NCBI GenBank assembly: GCA_038235385.1
Contig: JBBSTY010000009.1
Location: 1-45,632 of the forward strand
Source: JBBSTY01 sp038235385
Lineage (GTDB): Bacteria; Actinomycetota; Acidimicrobiia; Acidimicrobiales; Acidimicrobilacustridaceae
Reading direction: 5' to 3'
Length of the DNA: 45,632 nucleotides
Part shown: piece by piece, positions 16,707 to 25,977 of the stretch
How positions within the stretch are numbered: the first letter of the stretch is position 1
Layout of the letters: every line of letters starts with the position of its first letter
The notes under the pieces: generated by a model
The model's database searches: none
The model's input: the letters and a program-made list of their open reading frames with translations, nothing else
Told to the model about the DNA's origin: nothing
Made by a program: the position numbers and the translations under genes

Positions 16707-18515
16707 TCAGGGAGCGGTGGTGGTGGTCGTGATGGTGGGCGCCGTCGTGGTCGGCGCCGTCGTGGTCGGTGCCGTCGTCGTCGTGGGCGCAGCGGTCGTG
16801 GTGGTGGCTTCGGGCCCATCGGACACGACGATCACCACGGTGACCGACTTCGGGTCGGCCTTCGTACCCGCCGGCGGGTCGGTGCGCAGCACCCGCCCGC
16901 GCGGGACGGTGTTGCTGAACTCGACGGTCTGGCCCGTCTGGAACCCGAGTTGCCCGAGCCGGTTGGCCGCGCTCGTGGCCGATTCACCGGCGAGATCGGG
17001 GATCTCGGCGACTGCTCGACCGGTCGACACCACGATGATGATCCGCGAGCCCTTCTGCGCCCGCGCATCGGCCCCCGGGGACTGCGAGATGACGACGCCC
17101 TTGGGCACCGACTCGTCCGGCTGCTGCTGGGACTCGACCACGAACCCGACGCCCTGCAGCTTCGCCGTGGCGTCGATCTCCGTCTCGCCCACCGTGTTCG
17201 GCACGGCGACCTCGCCCGGTCCGAGGCTCACGCTGATGGTGACGACGGTGCCGTCGTCGACGCTCTCCTGGCCCTTCGGATCCTGGTCGAACACCACGCC
17301 GGATTGCACGGTGTCGTTGTTGAGCGGCACCTCGTTGACCTTGAGCCCGACGTTCTCGAGCCGGGCGCGGGCCTGATCGGCCGGCAGGTTCACCACGGTC
17401 GGCACCGTGACCTGCGCGGTTGCGGTGTTCTTGGAGATGTTCGACCCGACGAAGAACAGGGCCACGCCGAGAGCGATGAGCAACAGCACCAGCGCGCCGA
17501 TGAACACGCCGCTCCCCCGCTTGCGGGGCGCGTCGGCGTAGGGGTCCGCCGCCGGAGCGACGGGAGGCGCGGCGGGAGCCACGGCCGCCGTCGCGGGACC
17601 GGCGTTGGCCGCCACCCCGGCAGCGACGCCGGCGGCCGCGCCGGCGGCGAGCGCGGTGGCCGGCCCGGCGACGACGGCCTGGCCGTCGAGGTAGCGGCGC
17701 AGATCGGCTCGGACGTCCTCGGCGGTGTCGTAGCGACCGGCGGGCTCCTTGGCCAGGAGCTTCATGGTGATGGCCTCGAGCGGCGCCGGGACGTTGACCC
17801 CGAAGCTGCTCGGCAGGGGCGGTGGCTCCTGCACGTGCTTGTACGCGATCGCAACCGGCGTCTCGCCCGTGAACGGCGGGCGGGTGGTGAGCATCTCGAA
17901 CAGGACGCACCCGAGCGAGTACAGGTCGCTCCGGGGATCGACCTGCTTGCCCTGGGCCTGCTCGGGTGAGAAGTAGGTGGCCGTACCCATCACGGCGCCG
18001 ACCCGGGTGAGCTGCATCTGGTCGTTGCCGGTGAGCGCCTGCGCGATCCCGAAGTCGGCGACCTTCACATGCCCGCTGGTCTCGATGATGACGTTGCCGG
18101 GCTTGACGTCGCGGTGCACGACGCCGTTTCGATGGGAGTACCCGAGGGCGGCGGCCACATCCGCCGCGATCTCCGCCGCGCGTCGCGGGTGGAGGGCTCC
18201 CTCACCCCGGATGATCTCCGACAGGCTCCGACCCTCGACGTACTCCATGGCGATGAAGTACGTGCCCACCTCCTCGCCCCAGTCGTAGACGGCGACGATG
18301 TTCGGGTGGTTCAAGCGGGCGGCGGCCTGCGCCTCCCGGCGGAACCGCTCGACGAACGTGGCGTCCTTGGCGAACTCGGGGAACAGCACCTTGACCGCCA
18401 CGGGGCGGTCGAGGGTGCGGTCACGGGCGAGGTAGACGTCGGACATCCCGCCACGGGCGAGCTTGCGGTGCAGCTCGTAGCGGTCTTTGAAGACGGTGGG
18501 GCCGGGGTCGGACAT
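16707..18515 (-). CDS. pknB: Ser/Thr protein kinase PknB with PASTA repeats
   Basis: A 602-residue transmembrane kinase. The Hanks-type kinase domain (about 12-275) has ARGGMSDVYLA (Gly loop), K42 in VAVKVL, catalytic HRDVKPGN (D136), DFG (D154) and an activation loop with several Thr. A low-complexity Ala/Pro juxtamembrane region precedes one membrane helix (about 337-357). Three PASTA domains follow (about 368-433, 436-498, 503-567), one fewer than mycobacterial PknB, and then a Thr/Pro tail (571-602) encoded by a 15-bp repeat. PASTA domains bind muropeptides or lipid II; the kinase phosphorylates division and cell-wall proteins. ATG 18515 is preferred to an upstream in-frame start because of the TATTCT promoter box. 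This is the only kinase of the cluster; pknA is absent. Confidence 0.96.
   Translation of the reverse strand: MSDPGPTVFKDRYELHRKLARGGMSDVYLARDRTLDRPVAVKVLFPEFAKDATFVERFRREAQAAARLNHPNIVAVYDWGEEVGTYFIAMEYVEGRSLSEIIRGEGALHPRRAAEIAADVAAALGYSHRNGVVHRDVKPGNVIIETSGHVKVADFGIAQALTGNDQMQLTRVGAVMGTATYFSPEQAQGKQVDPRSDLYSLGCVLFEMLTTRPPFTGETPVAIAYKHVQEPPPLPSSFGVNVPAPLEAITMKLLAKEPAGRYDTAEDVRADLRRYLDGQAVVAGPATALAAGAAAGVAAGVAANAGPATAAVAPAAPPVAPAADPYADAPRKRGSGVFIGALVLLLIALGVALFFVGSNISKNTATAQVTVPTVVNLPADQARARLENVGLKVNEVPLNNDTVQSGVVFDQDPKGQESVDDGTVVTISVSLGPGEVAVPNTVGETEIDATAKLQGVGFVVESQQQPDESVPKGVVISQSPGADARAQKGSRIIIVVSTGRAVAEIPDLAGESATSAANRLGQLGFQTGQTVEFSNTVPRGRVLRTDPPAGTKADPKSVTVVIVVSDGPEATTTTAAPTTTTAPTTTAPTTTAPTITTTTTAP
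16741..16785 (-). repeat. 15-bp repeat coding the Thr/Pro tail of PknB
   Basis: Three tandem copies of a unit like GCCGTCGTGGTCGGC (16741-16755, 16756-16770, and a diverged third copy to 16785) encode Ala-Pro-Thr-Thr-Thr units. This makes a length-variable extracellular stalk or glycosylatable tail. Confidence 0.75.
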
Positions 18516-18526
18516 AGGTGATGGTG

Positions 18527-18532
18527 AGAATA
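18527..18532 (-). promoter_or_regulatory. -10 box of pknB
   Basis: TATTCT on the minus strand ends 11 nt before ATG 18515, in the gap between pbpA and pknB. It suggests that pknB has its own promoter besides read-through from the fha-pbpA operon. Confidence 0.45.
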
Positions 18533-18644
18533 GTGCCGCGCCCCGCGCCCCCCGTGAGCATCGGGCCCGAACCCGATCTCGCAAGGCCCGCACGGTCTCA
18601 TCCCCGAGACCGACGGCGAGTGGGCCGACCTCGACCGTGTCGGG

Positions 18645-20111
18645 TCAGAGGACGGCCATGGACGCTTCGATCATGGCCTTGACGATCGGGCCGGCGACCT
18701 GGCCACCGGTGAAGTCGCCGGTCTCGGGGTTGTTGAGCACGACGACCGAGATGGCGACCTCGGGAGGGGCACCGGGCGGACCCGCGTAGGCGATCATCCA
18801 GTTGTGCACCCGGTTGTCGCCGAGCTGTGCGGTGCCGGTCTTGGCCCCGATGTCGACACCCGGCACCCGGATGTTCGCGGCCGTGCCCTGGGGTCCGTTC
18901 ACCACGCCGTACATGGCGCTCTGCATGTCGGCGGCCCGGGCCGGATCGAGCGGGGTGAGCCACGGGCTCGGTTCGTAGTCGGTCACCACGTTGCCGTTGG
19001 CGTCGGTGACCCGCCGGAGGACGTGGGGGGTCATGATCACGCCGTCGTTGGCCACCCCGCCGGCGACCATGGCCATCTGCAACGGGGTCGCCGCCACGTC
19101 GTTCTGGCCGATCGACGCCTGGGCGAGCTTGGGCAGGTTGTCGGTGAAGTCGGTGGGGAACGCCGACTGGGCAGGGGCGGGGAGGTCGATCGGCACGTCG
19201 GTGTTGAAGCCCCAGGACTGCGTCCCCGCGATCATGTCGTCGGGCCCGATGGTGACCGTGCCCATCTCGGCGAACGACGAGTTGCACGACACCATCAGGA
19301 TCTGGGGCAGCGGCCCGCCGCACGTGCCACCGCCGAAGTTGCGGATCGCCATGGTGGTCTGTGGCGGGAGGTACGAGCTCAGCGGCGGGTAGACGGGTTC
19401 GGTCATGGTGACCTTGCCGGTCTGCAGCCCGACGCTGCCGGTGACCACCTTGAACGTCGACCCCGGGAAGTACCGCTCCTGGTACATCTTGGCCTGCAGC
19501 GGTTTGCGCGGGTCCAGGTTCATCAGCGCCCAGGCGTCGCGCGATGCGTCGACGTCGGGCGAGCTCAGCAGGTTCGGATCGTAGGAGGGCGTGCTCCAGA
19601 AGGCGAGGATCTCCCCGGTCCGTGGATCGATGGCGACGATCGAGCCCTCACGATCGCCGAGGAGGTCGCGAGCGGTGCTCTGGAGGTCCTTGCGCACGGT
19701 CAGCTCGAGGTTGCCGACGTTCTCGTTGGTGGTGAACAGGTCGGCGAGGCCACGGACCTGCTGGCCGAACGTGTCGCCGGTGAGCTCCGCGTTGTAGGTC
19801 TTCTCCACCCCGGTGCTGCCGTAGGTGAACGAGAAGAAGCCGGTGGCGGCGGCGAAGAGGCTGCCCTCGGGATACTCGCGGACGCGGGCGAAGTTCTCGC
19901 CCTCGACCTCGACGCTGTGGGCCAGGAGGGCGCCGTCGGCCGAGGTGATCGCGCCGCGGGGTCGGTTGTACTCCACCTGCACGAGCCGCGAGTTGTCCGG
20001 GTGGTTGTTGAGGTCGTCGGCCTGGACCACCTGGATCTGGTTCAGCTTCACGAACAGCGCCAGGTAGCAGACGATCAGGAAGACCCCGAGCCGACGGATC
20101 TGCTTGTTCAC
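18645..20111 (-). CDS. pbpA: Penicillin-binding protein A (class B transpeptidase)
   Basis: A 488-residue, membrane-anchored peptidoglycan D,D-transpeptidase. Residues 8-29 form the N-terminal anchor. Active-site motifs are STFK (S218 nucleophile, K221), SCN (275-277) and KTG (424-426). In Mycobacterium PbpA is a PknB substrate needed for septation and works with the SEDS protein RodA. GTG 20111 is the start: the in-frame codon three positions upstream is a stop, and a GTGA overlap couples it to the preceding 47-codon frame. Confidence 0.95.
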   Translation of the reverse strand: MNKQIRRLGVFLIVCYLALFVKLNQIQVVQADDLNNHPDNSRLVQVEYNRPRGAITSADGALLAHSVEVEGENFARVREYPEGSLFAAATGFFSFTYGSTGVEKTYNAELTGDTFGQQVRGLADLFTTNENVGNLELTVRKDLQSTARDLLGDREGSIVAIDPRTGEILAFWSTPSYDPNLLSSPDVDASRDAWALMNLDPRKPLQAKMYQERYFPGSTFKVVTGSVGLQTGKVTMTEPVYPPLSSYLPPQTTMAIRNFGGGTCGGPLPQILMVSCNSSFAEMGTVTIGPDDMIAGTQSWGFNTDVPIDLPAPAQSAFPTDFTDNLPKLAQASIGQNDVAATPLQMAMVAGGVANDGVIMTPHVLRRVTDANGNVVTDYEPSPWLTPLDPARAADMQSAMYGVVNGPQGTAANIRVPGVDIGAKTGTAQLGDNRVHNWMIAYAGPPGAPPEVAISVVVLNNPETGDFTGGQVAGPIVKAMIEASMAVL

Positions 20112-20251
20112 GGGCGCTCACCCGCCATCGACGTCGCCGGGCGGGCCGGGAGCGTCGGTGTCACCGGTGCGGCAAGGCCCGCCGGTCCGGCCGAGCACGT
20201 GGCGGTGGCGGGCGCCGTGCGACGGGCGCGGCCCTCGGTGTGATGGGTCAT
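20108..20251 (-). CDS. Possible 47-aa peptide coupled between rodA and pbpA
   Basis: ATG 20251 overlaps the rodA stop (ATGA) and the frame ends in a TGA that overlaps the pbpA GTG start (GTGA). The peptide is Ala/Pro/Thr/Arg-rich, has no membrane helix and starts MTHHTEGRARR. I recognise no family. It may be a real small protein, or only a translated spacer that carries ribosomes from rodA into pbpA. Without it the rodA-pbpA gap would be 136 bp, unusual in this tight operon. Confidence 0.4.
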   Translation of the reverse strand: MTHHTEGRARRTAPATATCSAGPAGLAAPVTPTLPARPATSMAGERP

Positions 20252-21549
20252 GCGGTCACCAGTTCCCGGGCGTCGGCCATCGACACCGGCGCGGTGTCGT
20301 CGGAGATGCGCATCAGCAGCGCGAGCAGCACGTAGTTGGCGATGAGCGAGGAGCCGCCGTAGGAGACGAACGGCAGGGTGATGCCGGTGAGCGGCAGGAC
20401 CCGGGTGACACCGGCGATGATGATGAACGATTGCAGGCCGATCAGGGTGGTGAGCCCGACCGCCAGGAGCTTGTCGAAGGCGTGATCGGCCCGCACGGCG
20501 ATGCGCAGGCCGGCGCCGATGATGAGGAGGAACGCGATCAGGATCACGGTGGCGCCGACCAGGCCCAGTTCGCTGGCCAGCACAGCGAAGATGAAGTCGC
20601 TCTCGGCTTCGGGGATGTTGATGCGACCGCTGAGGCCCAGCCCCGTGCCGCCGACACCACCGGCTGCCATGGCAAAGGCCGCCTGCACGATCTGGTACCC
20701 CTTGAACTGCGTGTCGGCCCACGGGTCGAGCCAGATGGTGACCCGGGTCTGGACGTGGTCGAAGGCCCGCCAAGCGAGGTAGGCGCCGACCGCGAACAGC
20801 GCGGTGCCCGTGACCACGTAGGCGAACCGCTCGGTGGCCACCCACAGCATCACGATGAACAGCGCGAAGAACAGCAGGGACGAGCCGAGATCCTTCTGGG
20901 AGATCATCACCACGAGCGACGCCGCCCAGGCGAGCAGCACCGGTCCGAGGTGCTTGAGATCGGGGACCGTCACCGGACCGACCCGCCTGCCCATGGCCAG
21001 CAGCTCGCGCTTCTCGACCAGGTACGAGGCGAAGAAGATGGCCAGGACGATCTTGGCGACCTCGGCCGGCTGGAAGCTCATGGACCCGACGTTGATCCAG
21101 ATGCGGGCGCCGTTGATCTCCTTGCCGATGACCGGCACCAAGGGGAGCATCAACAAGACGATGCCGATCAGCGCGAAGGTCCACCGGTAGCTGTCGAGGT
21201 CGCGGGCCCGCCGCACCACCATGAGGGTGAGGCAGAACAGCGCGATGCCGAACCCGGTCCACGCCGCCTGCTGCCAGGCGAGTCGCTCGTCCATCCGGGC
21301 GATGAGCACGAAGCCGAGCCCGTTGAGCAGTCCGGCGAGCGGCAGGAGCGTGGGGTCGGCGTCGGGGGCGAGGCGCCGGGTGACCACGTGCGCGACCAGC
21401 AACAGGCCGAGCACGACCCCGAGGAAGGCGAGCACGTCCGGTGGGATCACCGCGTCCTGGCCGAGGCTGGCCAGGGCGTACGACGCGCCGACGATCATCA
21501 CCACCAAGATGATGAGGCCGAGCTCGGTGTTGCGGCGCACGGAGCGCAT
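20248..21549 (-). CDS. rodA: SEDS-family peptidoglycan glycosyltransferase RodA/FtsW
   Basis: A 433-residue integral membrane protein with about 12 hydrophobic helices. The conserved SEDS stretch PEAESDFIFAVLASELG is present, as is the C-terminal GITLPFVSYGGSS signature. SEDS proteins polymerise lipid II and work with a class B PBP, here the adjacent pbpA. ATG 21549 lies 15 nt after the pstP stop. The order pstP-rodA-pbpA is that of other actinobacteria. Proximity to pbpA and fha genes favours RodA over FtsW. Confidence 0.94.
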   Translation of the reverse strand: MRSVRRNTELGLIILVVMIVGASYALASLGQDAVIPPDVLAFLGVVLGLLLVAHVVTRRLAPDADPTLLPLAGLLNGLGFVLIARMDERLAWQQAAWTGFGIALFCLTLMVVRRARDLDSYRWTFALIGIVLLMLPLVPVIGKEINGARIWINVGSMSFQPAEVAKIVLAIFFASYLVEKRELLAMGRRVGPVTVPDLKHLGPVLLAWAASLVVMISQKDLGSSLLFFALFIVMLWVATERFAYVVTGTALFAVGAYLAWRAFDHVQTRVTIWLDPWADTQFKGYQIVQAAFAMAAGGVGGTGLGLSGRINIPEAESDFIFAVLASELGLVGATVILIAFLLIIGAGLRIAVRADHAFDKLLAVGLTTLIGLQSFIIIAGVTRVLPLTGITLPFVSYGGSSLIANYVLLALLMRISDDTAPVSMADARELVTA

Positions 21550-21564
21550 GGTCGGTTGCTCCGG

Positions 21565-23058
21565 CTACGGCGTCGAGGACGACGTCGTGGGATCGTCGGC
21601 GCCACCCGGGGCGACGAGGCCGCCGACGCCCGAGGTCGTGACCGGGGCGGTGTTCGGCGGCGTCGTGCGGGACGGGGTGGGGGCGGTGTTGGTGTCGACC
21701 TCGCCGACGCGCCGCAGGTACGCACGCGCCTCTTCGAGCGACGGCTGGTCCTTCCCCTTGTCGATGTCGGACCGGAACTCGACCGGCACGTCGTCGAGCG
21801 ACAGGTCGGTGCGCTCGACGATCTCGGGCTGGGTCCACAACAGGCCCCCGGGCCGGCCCTGGAAGATGACCACCGTGCCCTGGTCGACCGCCACGTAGTA
21901 GGTGTTGTCGGCGATCCACTGCACGGTGTACGCGGCGAACCCGAACACGGCGATCAGCGCCACGAGGAACACGGCCACCCGCCAGGTGAAGCGGCTGCGG
22001 GGGCGCGGCGCCGAGACCTGCTCGGCACCGACCGGCGCCCGATCCTCCGGTGCCGACGACGTGGCCTCGGCGGCGACCTCCGAGGCGACCGGGGCCGAGA
22101 CGGTGACCCCGCCCGACGCCGAACCGCCGCCCGACGCCGAACCCGAGCCGGAGCCCGAGCCCGAGCCCGGTGCCGACGGATCCGGGTCGGCGGTCGATCG
22201 AGGCGGCGCCACGACGGCGGCGGCGGAGGCCGCGAGCTCGTCGGCCGGATCACCGACCCGCTCGGGGCCGTGCACGACATCGAGCACCCGGTGGTCATCG
22301 GAGCGGGCGGCGAGGAGGTCGGCGTGGCCGGCATCATCGGTGACCTCGACGATCACCACGCTGATGTTGTCGCGTCCACCGCCCTCGTTCGCCAGGTCGA
22401 CCAGCTTCTGCGCGGCGGCGGTGAGGTCGGAGGCGTCGTGCAGGACCTGGCCGATCGTGGGCTCGTTCACCTCGTTGAAGAGGCCGTCGCTGCAGAGCAG
22501 GTAGCGGTCGCCGCGCACCGGGAGGAGCTGGAACGAGTCGACCAGCACCCGCTGATCGATGCCGAGGGCCCGCGTGAGGATGTTGCGCTGCGGATGGGTG
22601 GCGGCTTCGTCGGGGCTCAGCTGACCCCCGCGCACGAGGGTGGCGACGAGGCTGTGGTCCTCGCTGATCTGGATGACCTCGGTCTCGCCCGACTTGAGGA
22701 GGTAGGCGCGGGAGTCGCCCACGTTGACCACGGCGAGGCACTCCTCGCCGTCGTCGAGCTGCACCCGGGCGAGCGCGCACAACGTGGTGCCCATGCCCTT
22801 GAGGTCGTTGTCGCCGTCGGCGCGGGTGACGACGGCCGCGTTGGCGTCCTGCACGGCATCGACCAGCGCATCGGTGGTGGTGACGGTGAAGCGCTCGCGG
22901 AGCGCGTCGATCGCGACCTCCGAGGCGACCTCGCCTCCGCGGTGGCCGCCCATGCCGTCGGCCACGGCGAAGAGGCCGTCGGCGGTGAGGATGCTGTCCT
23001 GGTTGACCTGGCGGAGCTGGCCCACGTGGCTGGCCGAACCATGCGCGAACGTGGTCAT
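21565..23058 (-). CDS. pstP: Ser/Thr phosphatase PstP (PP2C family)
   Basis: A 497-residue membrane phosphatase that reverses PknB phosphorylation. The PP2C domain (about 1-240) has RQVNQDS, FAVADGMGGHRGG with the metal Asp D34, YLLCSDGLF and GGRDNISVVIVEV. A long Ser/Gly-rich linker (GSGSGSGSASGGG) follows. One membrane helix (about 355-375) then leads to an extracytoplasmic tail of about 120 residues ending in a Thr/Pro/Ser-rich stretch. It overlaps fhaB by 4 bp (ATGA, 23055-23058), so the two are coupled. Confidence 0.95.
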   Translation of the reverse strand: MTTFAHGSASHVGQLRQVNQDSILTADGLFAVADGMGGHRGGEVASEVAIDALRERFTVTTTDALVDAVQDANAAVVTRADGDNDLKGMGTTLCALARVQLDDGEECLAVVNVGDSRAYLLKSGETEVIQISEDHSLVATLVRGGQLSPDEAATHPQRNILTRALGIDQRVLVDSFQLLPVRGDRYLLCSDGLFNEVNEPTIGQVLHDASDLTAAAQKLVDLANEGGGRDNISVVIVEVTDDAGHADLLAARSDDHRVLDVVHGPERVGDPADELAASAAAVVAPPRSTADPDPSAPGSGSGSGSGSASGGGSASGGVTVSAPVASEVAAEATSSAPEDRAPVGAEQVSAPRPRSRFTWRVAVFLVALIAVFGFAAYTVQWIADNTYYVAVDQGTVVIFQGRPGGLLWTQPEIVERTDLSLDDVPVEFRSDIDKGKDQPSLEEARAYLRRVGEVDTNTAPTPSRTTPPNTAPVTTSGVGGLVAPGGADDPTTSSSTP

Positions 23059-23540
23059 TCGAGCTCCAGCACCGTGTTCCCGACCTGCAGCCGGTCCCCC
23101 CGGTTCATGGTCATCGGGCCCTCGACCTTTCGCTTGTTCAGGTAGGTGCCGTTGGTGGAACCCAGGTCCTCAACAACGTAGTGGCCGTCACCCAGGAACA
23201 CGCGGGCATGCACGGTGGACGCGAACGTGTCGGCCACCACCACCTGGCAGCCGCCGCCGCGCCCGACGCTGATGTCCGGCCCGAGCGGGAACACCCGCCC
23301 GCGCTGATCGGGTGGGTCGACGACGGTGAGCTGGGACGGCAACGCAGGCGTGCGAGCGGCCCCGCGTCCGGTCTTGGCGGGCTTCGCCGGCTTCACCGGC
23401 TTGGGCGCTCTGGCGCGCGCCGGCGCCGCCACCTTCGGCGGCGAGATCTCGGCCCACACCGCGCGGAGCACCCGGAACAGGAACAGGTAGATCAACGCGA
23501 GCAGGCAGAACTTGAGGACCGTCAAGAGCTGTTCGGACAC
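23055..23540 (-). CDS. fhaB: FHA-domain protein FhaB
   Basis: A 161-residue membrane-anchored FHA protein. An N-terminal helix (about 8-30) is followed by a basic Pro/Ala/Lys linker and an FHA domain (about 70-161) with GRGGGCQ, the phosphothreonine-binding TFASTVHARV and DLGSTNGTYLN. FhaB/FipA binds phosphorylated partners of PknA/PknB at the division site. The start is GTG 23540. Its upstream neighbour in the operon is an Ntn-hydrolase gene, not fhaA. Confidence 0.94.
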   Translation of the reverse strand: MSEQLLTVLKFCLLALIYLFLFRVLRAVWAEISPPKVAAPARARAPKPVKPAKPAKTGRGAARTPALPSQLTVVDPPDQRGRVFPLGPDISVGRGGGCQVVVADTFASTVHARVFLGDGHYVVEDLGSTNGTYLNKRKVEGPMTMNRGDRLQVGNTVLELE

Positions 23541-23636
23541 AGTGGCCGAGATCGTACCGGCCCGACCCGCCCGGTCCGGGCTCTCTCGGGGCGCGACCGT
23601 GCAGGACGACCCCTGTCGGCCCCGAGGCGCGGTCGC

Positions 23637-25976
23637 TCAGCCGGTGATGGTTCGGCGCTGCAGGGCCGGATCCGCGGCGATGTCGGCGGTGGTGAACCGG
23701 ACGGGCCGGAGGAACTTGGCGGCGTACGCCTCGGTGCCGTCGCGGTGGTGCACCGAGGCCGGATCACCGCTCTGGCCGTAGGCCAGGTTCGACACCGCGA
23801 CGGGCCCGTCGTCGGTGAAGTCGACCAGCAGGGTGAAGCTGGCGCCGTAGGTGACCCGGTACCCGCCCACCCGCAGCCCGGTGACCGCGGTGCGTCCGTC
23901 GACGGGTTCGCCGTCGGGACCGTCGGGCTCGATCGTGGTGGTGGGGAGCGCGCCGATCGGGGTGAGGATGTTCAGCACGCCGTCACGCTCGCCGCCGCCG
24001 TGCACCGCCACCCGGTGCGCGCCCCGCATCGCCCACTGGTGCACCTGCAACGGTTCCGTCGGGTCGAGGCCGGCGGCGTCGAGCGCGGCCAGCGCGGCGA
24101 GCACCGCGTCCACGAAGGGGTCGGCGTCGCCGATCCGTTCGGCCAGGCCCCTCGGCGTGTCGAGCGCATCCGCCGGGTCGAACGGTTCGGCGAAGAGCGA
24201 GCCCGCCCCGAGCAGGTCGGCGGCCGCGAACGGGGCGAGCGTCTCGCGCCAGAGCGCGGTGCCCACCGCCGACAGGTCGGCGGTGCGGTCCCACCTCTCG
24301 AGGATGTCGGCCGCCCGGTGCAGGTCGGCCGCCCGTGCGTGGCCGTCGTCGGCGGCGCGCCGACAGCGCACGACGCCGGCGTCGAGCAACAGGTCGGCGG
24401 TGAGGGACCGGTTCGAGAGCACCTCGTCGGCCATGGCCTCGATGTCGACCGTCGGCGTCTCGACCAGCCGAAGGCACGCCAGCAGGTTCGCCCGCGTGCG
24501 CAACGAGCGGGCCGTGCGCTCACGCCCGTGGAGCACCGAGTACCCGACGAGCGGGGACGCCGGGTGCGTGAGCCAGTGCGAGTCGTTGGCGTTGGCCACG
24601 AAGTCGGTGCCCTCCAGCCGGGGCAGGCGGGCGTGCGGGACGAGGCCGGGGCTCCGGGCTCCGGGCTCGTCGATCCAGGTGTCGTCCGGATCCGAGCCGT
24701 CGAGCATCGCCACGCGGTTCTCCGCCAGCAGCGCGGCCACCGGGTCGGTTTCGGTGCGGTGGACGAAGCGCTGTTGGGCCTCGACCGACAGGTTGGGCGT
24801 GGCCGACGCGTCGATGTACCAAGTCTCGCCGTCGGTGTCGGCGGCCATGGTGTTGGCCCACGGCATGCCCATCGACGTGGCGAACGCCCGCTTGAACTCG
24901 TCGAGGTCGGCCGCCCGGTCCATGCCCATGAACTGCTCGAGGAACGCGGTGTTGTCGATGTTGGCATCGCGGTAGGCGAACCCGGTGTCGAGGCCCCACC
25001 CGAGGAGCGGGAGGTTCACCATCGGCCCGTGGTGGGTGGACCAGAGGGTCCGTTCCACGGTGTCGACGCCACCGTCGGGTGTGCGCACCTCGCACGACAC
25101 CGAGGTCGGCGTCATCGAGCGCTCCTCCTCGCCGAACCGGTAGCGGGTGGGGTCGCCGGGCACGAGATCGAGGCGGTAGAGCGTGAACCGGAAGCCGCGC
25201 GAGAACGTGTGCGTCCACGCGACGGCCCGGTTGAACCCGATGTGCACCCCGGGGGCGCCGAGCAGGCAGGCGCCGTACACGTCGAGCTGGTCGGCGATGG
25301 TGAGGTGGCACTCCCAGAACCGGGCCTCGCCCGTCCAGGGGAAGTGCGGGTTGGCCATCACCGAGCCCCGCCCGGTTCGCGTCGCCCCCCGGCCGAACGC
25401 CCATCCGTTGCTCGCCGCACCCGACGAGCCGAGCGCCTCGATGGGCGACGGCGCCACCGGCCCGTCCGGGCCCGGAGCCTCGGCGCGACCGATGAGCCCC
25501 ACCAGGTTGCGCCCGCTCGCCATGAGGGTGACGTCGACGAGGTGGGCGCACAGGTCCGATGCGGTGATCGGACCGATCCACGGCGCATCCGCGCACCAGG
25601 CGGGGAGCTCCCACTCGTCGCCCAGCTGCGCGATGGCCAGGTTGACGCCGGCCGCGTAGCCCTCGACGAGGGCACGGGAATCGGGGCTCTGGGCCGAGAG
25701 GAACGCCTCGGCGCGGGCGTCGACGTCGAGCATCCGGTAGCCGAGGTCGCTCGCCACGTGGGCGCCTCCCGGACCGGCGCCGAAGTGGAGCGCCCGACGA
25801 CCCCGGACCTTGGTGATCTGATCGGCGATGGTGCCGAGGTGGTCGCGGGCGCACGCCCAGCCCTGGCCGAACCCGAGCGACCCCCACGTGTCGGCCACGA
25901 CGTGCGCGACCCCGTGCTCGGTGCGGCTGACCTCCGCCTCGTACCCCGACGAGGTGGCGACCGTCGGGGCGTTCAC
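23637..25976 (-). CDS. Penicillin acylase family (Ntn-hydrolase) protein
   Basis: A 779-residue member of the penicillin/aculeacin/AHL acylase family. These are made as proproteins and self-cleave to expose an N-terminal Ser; here AASNGWAFG puts the nucleophile at S189. FVANANDSHWLTHP (near residue 470) provides the conserved oxyanion Asn, and GQGWACARDHL is the typical alpha-chain start. The family hydrolyses amide bonds with acyl groups (beta-lactams, acyl-homoserine lactones, lipopeptides). Unusually, no signal peptide is evident, although relatives are usually exported. GTG 25976 lies one base after the fhaA stop, so the gene is inside the fhaA-fhaB operon. Confidence 0.88.
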   Translation of the reverse strand: MNAPTVATSSGYEAEVSRTEHGVAHVVADTWGSLGFGQGWACARDHLGTIADQITKVRGRRALHFGAGPGGAHVASDLGYRMLDVDARAEAFLSAQSPDSRALVEGYAAGVNLAIAQLGDEWELPAWCADAPWIGPITASDLCAHLVDVTLMASGRNLVGLIGRAEAPGPDGPVAPSPIEALGSSGAASNGWAFGRGATRTGRGSVMANPHFPWTGEARFWECHLTIADQLDVYGACLLGAPGVHIGFNRAVAWTHTFSRGFRFTLYRLDLVPGDPTRYRFGEEERSMTPTSVSCEVRTPDGGVDTVERTLWSTHHGPMVNLPLLGWGLDTGFAYRDANIDNTAFLEQFMGMDRAADLDEFKRAFATSMGMPWANTMAADTDGETWYIDASATPNLSVEAQQRFVHRTETDPVAALLAENRVAMLDGSDPDDTWIDEPGARSPGLVPHARLPRLEGTDFVANANDSHWLTHPASPLVGYSVLHGRERTARSLRTRANLLACLRLVETPTVDIEAMADEVLSNRSLTADLLLDAGVVRCRRAADDGHARAADLHRAADILERWDRTADLSAVGTALWRETLAPFAAADLLGAGSLFAEPFDPADALDTPRGLAERIGDADPFVDAVLAALAALDAAGLDPTEPLQVHQWAMRGAHRVAVHGGGERDGVLNILTPIGALPTTTIEPDGPDGEPVDGRTAVTGLRVGGYRVTYGASFTLLVDFTDDGPVAVSNLAYGQSGDPASVHHRDGTEAYAAKFLRPVRFTTADIAADPALQRRTITG

Positions 25977-25977
25977 C

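Noticed and set aside
16741..16785. Possible CRISPR-like short repeats
   Set aside because: The 15-bp units have no spacers and encode the in-frame Thr/Pro tail of PknB.
20104..23145. A 1013-codon plus-strand frame opposite rodA and pstP
   Set aside because: It is antisense to two genes with clear motifs, is dominated by Asp/Glu/Arg/Gly and His-rich low-complexity stretches, and has no recognisable domain.
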